Shown: piece by piece, positions 56,674 through 64,000 of the stretch | Layout of the letters: the number at the start of each line of letters is the position of its first letter | Numbering within the stretch: the first letter of the stretch is position 1 | Assembly: GCF_003672135.1 (NCBI RefSeq) | Contig: NC_039514.1 | Coordinates: 5,070,432 to 5,134,431, forward strand | Source of the DNA: Ooceraea biroi | Lineage: Eukaryota > Arthropoda > Insecta > Hymenoptera > Formicidae | Length of the DNA stretch: 64,000 nt | Direction: 5' to 3' | Notes under the pieces: model-generated | The model's database searches: none | What the model was told of the DNA's origin: nothing | Seen by the model: only the letters and a program-made list of their open reading frames with translations | Program-made: the position numbers and the translations under genes

Positions 56674-57330
56674 ATGGCGCCATCGTTAAATAATATAAGA
56701 ACTGCTGGTCGCTTACTGCACTTTTATGAACATTGGTTACATATTTCCTCCGACCCTATATATGACGCGGTTGCTATGGATGTTGTTACTCGAAAGCTGG
56801 TGCTGCTTTTGGCGCTGGGCACGGATCAACGGGTTCAGACCCTCTCTTCTCTGAGAATCTCACAGATTTCTTTGGGTGAGAAGTTAATCATTCGCATTCC
56901 GGACCGGCTCAAGACGTCCGCGCCGGGTCGTCCTCAGCCTTCTCTTTTCTGTTTCTCGCGTTTCGCGGATCACGAGAGTCTGTGCATTATTCGTCTTACG
57001 GAACATTACCTCGATAGATATAAAGCGTTACGTCCATCTACTTGCGACTCTTTATTTATATCTCTCAGTAAACCTTATAGAGCGATTTCGGCTCAAACGG
57101 TGAGTCGATGGATAAAGCAGGGTCTTACCGAATGTGGTGTAGATACAATTGTGTTCTCAGCTCACAGTACGAGGCACTCTTCGACTTCGCGGGCAGCAGA
57201 AAGGGGAGTTGCTCTCGCTCTTATTAAGCGTACGGCAGACTGGACTGGGGAGTCCCGAGTCTTTGCCAACTTTTATAACAGGCCTCTCCTTAATCCAGAA
57301 GAGTTTAGTAACGCCGTCCTCTTGCCATGA
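56674..57330 (+). CDS. DIRS-like tyrosine recombinase, catalytic core
   Basis: 218 aa, uninterrupted. The catalytic residues of the phage-integrase fold are in order: Arg53 (GTDQRVQTLSSL), His164-x-x-Arg167 (AHSTRHSS), Trp190 and Tyr201 (FANFYNRPL). In DIRS elements this enzyme joins the circular cDNA to the target without target duplication. The N-terminal core-binding domain is mostly missing; the frame continues upstream of the ATG into sequence abutting Gag, consistent with an internal deletion that removed RT/RNase H and the recombinase N-terminus. Confidence 0.8.
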   Translation: MAPSLNNIRTAGRLLHFYEHWLHISSDPIYDAVAMDVVTRKLVLLLALGTDQRVQTLSSLRISQISLGEKLIIRIPDRLKTSAPGRPQPSLFCFSRFADHESLCIIRLTEHYLDRYKALRPSTCDSLFISLSKPYRAISAQTVSRWIKQGLTECGVDTIVFSAHSTRHSSTSRAAERGVALALIKRTADWTGESRVFANFYNRPLLNPEEFSNAVLLP

Positions 57331-57706
57331 GTGTTTTTGTTTTTTGGCCTGCGTTAGAAATCGGAAGAGCAGAATAAGGCACGCAAAGATTTCCGTAATT
57401 TAGCGATGTAAGCGTTAAGTTGTTTCATTTACTACACAAGTTTATGTATTAATTCATTTTCTGTTTCGTTCGTGGAAGGAAAACTGTTATGTTATTGGCG
57501 TTAAATACGTTCCACTTTTTATATGTTTAGTTCCAGCTCTGGTTATTTATCCTGGATATGTTTTGTTACGTTGCAGGTTGTAACCATCTGGCAATATATT
57601 ATTTCTACGGTTTTCTGTTGAAGCTTTAATTGTGACGGCAAATCGCCACTATAAACAGCTACATAATTAACATCTCCATCCGGACGAGACAAACTAGGGC
57701 ATAATT

Positions 57707-58016
57707 GTTAGATTGAACGAACTTACCTAGTGAAGTTCGATCCTAATTATGCCCGTTGTCTCGTCCGGATGGAGCCTCCTCCCACTGTTCTTTTCTCCCT
57801 CCCTGGACTTAGCGATTTGCCTGGTTCTCTTGGAACTGATGAAGATGGCGGCGCTGGATAGCGGTCGTACTACTGCCCTTTGTTTTTGGCGGTATTTTTA
57901 AACACTGTTGTCAGGACGCGTGCGGAGGCACGACTACATAGTTAACATCTCCATCCGGACGAGACAACGGGCATAATTATGATCGAACTTCACTAGGTAA
58001 GTTCGTTCAATCTAAC
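57707..58016. mobile_element. Small palindrome made of DIRS-like ends
   Basis: About 70-bp inverted arms share GTTAGATTGAACGAAC and a CCCGTTGTCTCGTCCGG terminal motif. The inside (57840-57975) is an inverted copy of the element B leader (54700-54870). It abuts element B and has no coding capacity. Confidence 0.65.
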
Positions 58017-58734
58017 AATGTTCTTCTACAATATAAAAATCGTATAATATTAGTAGATAAAGTGATAACAAAATGTTATGTAGTGTGGTCTGAAATATCC
58101 GCTGCTTTAGACAATCGTATTACGCCCATCTCATTATATACTTTTGTGTCATGCAATAGATACGGCATACGTAATAAACTTATTAATAATTCAGAAAGTA
58201 CAAATGCTATGGATAGCTTAAATATAAGTGACAATATCACGATTAATATAAGTGTTGCATCGGAACACTCAAAAACTATGGAACCTATAAATTTTACGAT
58301 AACGGTACCAATGTAGGAGTTTGAAGAGTTAATTATTTTTAAATCTTACAAACGTACTTTAAGAAATAAAACACGAAACAGAATTTAGAAAATTCTTCGG
58401 CCAAGAATGTGGCAAGAATTTATAACATAAAATTTGGAACGCGACACGCTTAAAATGTGGATTTCAATTTCGAAATTATTATTTATCAAATATTGGAATA
58501 TCTGGATACATAAATGATAAGTATAAACATGCAATTACATGCGAGAGCAATTAATGAGATTATTTGAAATAGGAATATTTGAAATCCATAATAAATATGT
58601 GCAATATGAGAAAAAAACTTTGTTATATAACAAATGTAATTATTAGAATTAAAAAAAAAATTAATTGTAAAGTCTAATAATAATATAACAATAATATAAT
58701 AATAATATAATAATATAAAATTTTTTTATTCAGG
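58017..58734 (+). pseudogene. Possible upstream exon of MULE-like gene
   Basis: The open frame to 58316 (VVWSEISAALDNRITPISLYTF) continues from before the DIRS insertion, where 54635-54672 reads PKRGGPPKVPCEDIV. 58317-58734 is AT-rich and ends in TTTTTTTATTCAG, a good acceptor for the next exon. The function of this part is unknown. Confidence 0.4.
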
Positions 58735-60654
58735 CAATTGTAAATGCGGTACAGTGTGATATAGAAACCGAATACACCATGGATGTAGTGCTACTAAAGT
58801 GTAAGGTACACGAAGGTTCAGGACAATGTAGTAAACGATATCTGAGAGCGCCGTCAAGAAAAATTATCGGACAACAGTTACAAACAAAATTTGTTGAAGT
58901 ATATCGTGCCGAGAAAGCCAATGAGATTATGATACCTGGAGATCCGGAACTGCTCATTTATAAATCATATATGATGCAGCAATATTGTATGTAGCGAAAA
59001 ACGAATACGGGAAGGTATAATTTTATGATGCTGATCCGATAAAAGCTCTGTGCATAATGAAATGTAATACTTTTTTAAACTGTATTCATAATATTGATGT
59101 AGATCCATTCTTTGTCCATTATTGGACTAATCACCAATTACAAATATACCGCAAATACTACTCCACAAATATAAGCTCTGTATATATCGATGCTACAGGC
59201 AGTATAGTCAAAAAATTAGAGAAGATGGATAAAACCTTATCCAAACATATATTTTTATACCAAGCAGTAATAAATTATAATGGTAATCAGTTTCCAGTTA
59301 CACAGATGTTATCTGAAAGGCATACAACCAATAATATACATTTTTGGTTGTTAGAATGGTGTAGAATGGGTGCTCCTTATCCACATGAGGTTGTAGTAGA
59401 TTCTTCGAAGGCGTTACTAAACGCTATAATTCGATGTTTTACACCATATTCAGCGATAAAAGATTATGCGAATGCCTATAAAAGTAAAGTAATACCAAAA
59501 TGTTACATACGCATAGATGTTGCGCACTTTATTAAAATGTATGCAAACTTCTTAAAAAATCTTTCACGAAGAATCAAAATTTTTTATTTGGCTGCTATCG
59601 GACAATTGATTATGTGTCAAAATATAGAAGATGCTTTTATTATATTCAGAGCCATATTTAATAGTTGCGCGTTCCGAAACAGAAGGTGTATTATCGAATG
59701 GCAAAGAAACTTGCTGCGAAAGAAAGAAAAAGAGACTGAAATCTTTTGTCACTGGTTAATTCCAAAAAAGAAAAATACTTTCATTATACAATTTAAATGC
59801 AAACTATAATTAGTGTAATTAAAAAAATTCTATATAAAAATAAAGTAAATAATTTAGAGTTTTATAAACATAACAATTGTTTAATTAAATGGTTTAATTA
59901 CATTAATATGTTATAAATTAATTTTAGTGTTTAATACTGATATAATCTTATTTTATGATAGCAGTTTTGTAATATTTTTATTCTTACAAAAATTATTATA
60001 GAAATATGTTACATACATATTAATATATTAAATTTTTTATTAAATATTGTACATAATAAATATTTTATATACAACTTTTATTAAATATTATACATAATGA
60101 ATATTTTATATACATATATATTTGAAAAAAAGTTAATATATATGTAACATATTTGTATAATAATTTTTGTTAAGATATTACTCCGTATAATTATATGTGA
60201 CATAGGTATACCAGACTATGAAAATTTTGAAAATATAGAGGAGGAACGCAATATTATTGACAAAGATGAACATGAAATTGATGAAGCAGATAACGATTGG
60301 TCAACATGGAGTGCTGGAATAAATAAAGAAGTTGATGGAATAGTCCAGGAAGTTGGTGATCGTGATAATGCGCACAATTTTCCATCTTTAGCAGATCGCT
60401 TATTGAAAGATGCTAGTACGTTTCCATTATGGTCAAATGTGTGTCGAGGTGATTTTGGTTATGGACGTGTACCAGCATCCAGCGCGTCTGTGGAAGGCGA
60501 ATTTAATAAGTTAAAAAATAACTTATTAAAGAATTTAAAACTCGTAAAAATAGATGAATTTATAAAAATTCATTTAGATTATTTGCATGGCAAATTAAAA
60601 ATTCTTGACGCAAGTGAAAAAATGAAACTTCTGGCTGCAACAAAGAGAGGATAA
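58735..60654 (+). pseudogene. MULE-like DDE transposase
   Basis: Exon from 58735 (AIVNAVQCDIETEY..). Frameshift near 58984 and TAA at about 59018 precede the core: SVYIDATGSIVKK (Asp45 of the 59057 frame), FPVTQMLSERHT, HEVVVDSSKALL (Asp115), CYIRIDVAHFIK. The frame ends at 59809. AT-rich 59810-60205 ends with CATAG, then an exon with an acidic stretch and the motif ASSASVEGEFNKLKNNLLKN through 60654. The pattern resembles MULE-type transposases. It would mobilise the surrounding element; it is interrupted here. The exon between 59809 and 60206 is uncertain. Confidence 0.6.
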
Positions 60655-61006
60655 ATGAGAACAAGATTAAAGAAATACAAAAAACAAAGCCTGACGTACC
60701 TGAGGATGTACAGCAAACAGACTCTTCAAAATCTTCAAACTTATGTCCTGCTTGTGCTAATGGCGACGCACCATCCGGAGCGCATTGTTGTGCCATTTGT
60801 AAAATAGCAGTTCATGCACTAAAAGAATGCTCAGCAACTTATAGTGAAGAAGGCTATGGACAAGAGCGTATTTGTTTATCTTGCGTGTCTCTCGAAAGCT
60901 CTCAAAAAATTCTTGCTGCACGTGAAACAAAAAATTGGAGAAGATTAATTTTAGGGAATAATAAAAAAATCGTACAGCAAGATACTTGGGAAGCAATAAA
61001 CATCAA
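60655..61006 (+). pseudogene. Zinc-finger segment linking transposase and USP
   Basis: The frame is open from upstream of the transposase end in the next phase (KERINENKIKEIQ), so a one-base shift near 60645 separates it from the transposase. It has CPACANGDAPSGAHCCAIC, VHALKEC and ICLSC: eight Cys/His spaced as a treble-clef or PHD-like finger. It continues to QQDTWEAIN at the arm boundary, where another shift leads into IQDGLIWNKSS. Probably part of one long polyprotein. Confidence 0.6.
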
Positions 61007-62307
61007 ATTCAAGACGGATTAATATGGAATAAAAGTTCAAAGCTTCTAATTATAAAAAATGGTAGTGCTATGGAGTTACGAGCAATTAGTATTGATAATG
61101 AAAATTATTCCTTATCGAATACTTGCGCATTTGATAGTCTTTTACAGATTGTGCTTGTAGCTCTGTCGAATTACAAAGACTTTTAAAAGAAGGTATTATA
61201 TTTTAAGTAATTGATCTTTTGTACATAGTAAATTTTACGTTTTGATAAGAAAAGTCCAAATAATAATGGAAACTATTCCCAAAATGTGTGCATATTATAA
61301 TAATATTATTTTATTCTTTTGTATCAGATACGTGAAGAACAAAATAATAACATATAAGATGGCAATCGATATTTTGGACAAAGGCATCACAGCATGCAGT
61401 TATAAGCAACGTGCGCAAATACTTATATCAATTTTTGCAGACAAAAGTTTGCGATTTGAAGACTGCATCCAAATTAATTGCGAAACTAATGTTGGCTCTT
61501 TAGCAAACATAATTTTTAAAAACAATCCGAGTTTCGAAGAAATTTCAGTTTGCAATATGGGATGTCCATCACAAACACAAAAATTACCCGCCGCGCAAAT
61601 TGATTTCAATTTGTTATTGCAAGATGATTTTTATAATATCATTGAAAATAATATTGTACTAAAGGGTAAAAAGAAATGTTGTCAAATAGGATGCTCGGGT
61701 TTTGAGATGACGACACTTTCTAAAATAGGTAAGCAGATTTATGTTATGTACTTTTAAAAGTTCCTTCTTTGCTTCGAACTAACAGGTACTTTTATAAATT
61801 GTATATCTACATATTGGACTGATATCATTGATTTAGTATTGATCAGATCAAATAAGAATAACACTGCCAATATTAAAAGCTAGTAGCACAATTGGATACA
61901 AGAATTTATGACAACAATGCTAGTTTTGTTACATAATAAATATATATGATATACAAACGTACAAATACCTATGTTTAAATTTCAAAAAACTTTTAGGTCA
62001 TATAATATTATTGGACATTTGTAGTTTGCAATATAAAAGCAAACCGATACAGTTGCAAAATATACCTAGAGTTATAAGAAATCCCTTGCAACCACAACAA
62101 GATTATACTCTATTAGGTATTATAGATTTTAAAATGCCTGCAATGAGAACACGTGGCGCTTCTCCAAAAATAGGACATTATACTGCCATAGCTCTTCGCT
62201 CTGGAAATTGTTGGACAGAATATAATGACCTTAAATCTGAAGAAAAAGTTTTAAAGAAAACACATGATGTAAATCCACATTTACTAATCTATGTACTTCA
62301 TAATTAA
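61007..62307 (+). pseudogene. USP-like protease, right-arm copy
   Basis: A peptidase C19-like fold split by introns. Cys box YSLSNTCAFDSLLQI (Cys codon 61124-61126). After ALSNYKDF a TAA intervenes; a GAAG/GTATTA donor and TTTTGTATCAG acceptor at about 61325 would join to YVKNKIITYKMAIDILDKG with a one-base discrepancy. The second intron (61729-61996) joins SKI-G-HIILLDICSL in correct phase. The His box PKIGHYTAIALRSG (His codon 62176-62178), WTEYND and LLIYVLHN close the domain. Both arms share every feature. The function is presumably removal of ubiquitin or a ubiquitin-like protein. Confidence 0.65.
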
Positions 62308-62860
62308 ATAAACTTTATGTTACAGAATATTTGCCCCTATATTCATAAATAGTAGTAACAGTAGCAGTAATAGTAGTCAACTCTTTTTTCAAGTTTTCAT
62401 ATATTGTTTTGTACTAGCCTAAATAAGTAGCACCTATTGTAGTAATATCCTTTAGATTTCTCCAATTCAGAGTGTTGGTGTTTCATATATTGTTTTCATA
62501 TATTGTTTTGTACTAGCCTAAATAAGTAGCACCTATTGTAGTAATATCCTTCAGATTTCTCCAATTCAGAGTGTTAGTGTTTCATATATCCCTTATTATT
62601 ACATAACTTATCCCCTTGCTTATCCGTACCTACGCCGAATCTGCAAATAAAAATCTCTATGGATTATATCATTTGAGTTTGTTGTTCCTGTAATACTAAC
62701 AAAACTATCTCTAGTTACATCTGCGTTTAACACAATACCTTACAGTGTGCAGTTCACGGAAACCCTCTGCACTGCAATATCATATAGATTTTGTTGCTTC
62801 ATATTTTCATCGAATCCTATTATGTTGCACAATTCATATCATTAAAAAACTGCCCCTAAG

Positions 62861-63550
62861 TATCAAGCGACGCGGTAGCAGTACATAAAACATCCCAACT
62901 TATACGATCGAAATGTTCAATTAATTCATGGTTTTAAAGGGTTGTGCTGATGTAAAGCAGCTAAGGGTGGTTTTCAAGGGTTATCGGTGGTGCAACAAAA
63001 TCGGGATTGACGAAAATGTAAAGCAACAAAATCGAAATGACATAATGCCCTTTAAAATTCGAGTTATAATGTGTTGTGCTGGGTAGGTGTACCTAGGGGT
63101 GGCTTTCTGCTCATAGGGATGGAGCAACAAAATCGGAATTGGCGAAAATGTAAAGCAACAAAATCAAAATGACATAATCCGCAGAGATGCCCTTTAAAAT
63201 TTGAGTTATAATGCGTTGTGCTGGGTAGGTGTACCTAGGGGTGGCTTTCTGCTCATAGGGGTGGAGCAACAAAATCGGGATTGACGAAAATGTAAAGCAA
63301 CAAAATCGAAATGACAATCCGTCGTGATTTTTCCTGAAATTCGAGTTCTAGGATGTTGTGCTAAATGCGAAATAGTTAAGGGTAGTTTTCCGATGATAAG
63401 GGTGGTGCAAGAAATTTGTGAATGAAGCAACAAAATAGCACTAAATAATCATGCCTTGTTTTTTATTAAAAAAAATGTTTTTAATATGGCTGTGCTAACT
63501 TTAAGCTTAAGCTAGCACAGCCACTGTGTTTTAAGAAATGGCTGCAGCAA
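62861..63550. repeat. Subterminal repeats and hairpin, right arm
   Basis: Mirror of 51835-52524: GCAACAAAA repeats, TTGTGCT motifs, roughly 140-bp units and the partial TACC hairpin. Confidence 0.75.
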
Positions 63551-63761
63551 CAAAATCCGGAATAGAGGAACAAATTAGCAACAAACGAGCACTAAATTGC
63601 TATGTATGTTTTATTTGATTGTGCTAAAGTGGCTGTGTCAGCTTAATAGACGTAAAAATATAAAAATGCGAGGAGAAAATATTCTATGATGCTTTTTAAA
63701 TATTTTTTTAGGATTCTAATTAAAATTTTTAAGATTTTTTCTTTTTCACTTTATTTTTTAC

Positions 63762-64000
63762 CTGCAATGCCACGTATATCTACTTCGTATGCTGGCCATG
63801 ACTTCTGTGGTGGTTTGCATTCTTTTATCAATGCCTCAATTTTCTTTCACGTGTCTTTATTATTTGACTTATTTTCGGGTTAATAAGTAAATAATTTATC
63901 AACTTATCGTGATAAATCCACTGTGAAGGTATAATTTCAATACTTTTGAAATGACCTTTACCTTGCACAAAAACCACTAATTTATACTTCGATGGCTGCA
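63762..64000 (-). pseudogene. Partial exon, DUF4806-like, runs off the window
   Basis: On minus, KYKLVVFVQGKGHFKSIEII and PSQWIYHD are followed, one frame over, by KKIEALIKECKPPQKSWPAY and EVDIRGIAG, ending at a CAG/GTAAAA donor. The style (F-V-x-V-P-x-W, then W-P-x-Y) resembles DUF4806-type proteins that occur as dispersed genes in ants. A frameshift or small intron near 63845 is needed. Too short to decide between host gene and repeat. Confidence 0.35.

Larger units (their letters stand above)
54677..57706 (+). mobile_element. DIRS-like element B, internally deleted
   Basis: Inverted terminal repeats of about 50 bp (54677-54727 and 57656-57706) contain GTCTCGTCCGGATGGAG. It has a Gag and a tyrosine recombinase but no RT/RNase H between them (Gag ends 56617, recombinase starts 56674). 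A (GCC)n run lies at 54809-54835. Inverted, not direct, repeats plus a tyrosine recombinase define the DIRS order. Confidence 0.8.
51731..63654. mobile_element. 11.9-kb long-inverted-repeat element with transposase and USP
   Basis: Arms 51731-54378 and 61007-63654 (2648 bp each) are near-identical reverse complements; coordinates pair with a constant sum of 115385 and no detected indel. The outer end reads about GTCTATTAAG..GACACAGCCAC. The plus strand carries a MULE-like DDE transposase, a zinc finger and a USP-like protease ending in the right arm; the left arm holds an inverted copy of the USP portion only. A DIRS-like element and a DIRS-end palindrome are nested in the centre. The target duplication is not identifiable. 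Confidence 0.8.

Noticed and set aside
63686..63883. 65-aa plus frame
   Set aside because: Antisense to a better-supported minus exon with a splice donor.

Overview
The window is eukaryotic, almost certainly from an insect and most likely a hymenopteran such as an ant. The evidence is the AT-rich non-coding DNA, short spliceosomal introns (70-270 bp, GT..AG) inside the transposase genes, and the complement of mariner, Tc1, DD41D, Jockey-like, DIRS-like, Gypsy, MULE-like and Helitron-like elements. The species call is inference. I see no complete ordinary host gene. Nearly everything recognisable is a transposable element (TE), and many are nested.

Layout. 1-5.3 kb: a palindromic MITE, a Penelope-like inverted pair, a small two-exon gene and a mariner with one nonsense codon. 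5.3-14.7 kb: a 41-bp minisatellite, then two LINEs head to head (degraded Jockey-type on minus; nearly intact PHD-finger LINE on plus). 15.7-19.3 kb: a Tc1 element whose 3' half is inverted at its other end. 19.3-25.6 kb: a broken DD41D element hosting a second, intact palindromic DD41D element (21411-25322). 26-33.2 kb: Gypsy gag fragment, DIRS-like remnant, spliced DDE transposase gene. 33.3-36.8 kb: third inverted-repeat DD41D element with a nested Harbinger-type MITE. 37.4-42.8 kb: a Gypsy element broken by a MULE-like insertion with a 10-bp target duplication. 43.6-48.3 kb: fourth inverted-repeat element, with an insertion carrying a Helitron-like domain joined to a ubiquitin-specific-protease (USP)-like domain. 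48.8-51.7 kb: small repeats and a mariner with an uninterrupted ORF. 51.73-63.65 kb: a roughly 11.9-kb element with nearly identical 2.65-kb inverted arms. It encodes a MULE-like DDE transposase, a zinc finger and a USP-like protease, and hosts a DIRS-like element that keeps its tyrosine recombinase.

Three themes stand out. (1) USP-like cysteine proteases occur in two TE contexts (44.9-45.9 kb, with a remnant at 14.7 kb; and 53-54.4/61-62.3 kb), with both Cys and His boxes visible. (2) At least five elements have the 3' half of the element duplicated in inverted orientation at the opposite end. (3) A small hairpin module with a TACC loop and TTGATA tail recurs with compensatory stem changes and resembles a rolling-circle transposon terminus.

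Most coding regions are interrupted by single stops or one-base shifts. The uninterrupted ones are the spliced DD41D transposase (two inverted copies), the mariner ORF at 50.2-51.3 kb and the tyrosine-recombinase core at 56.7-57.3 kb.
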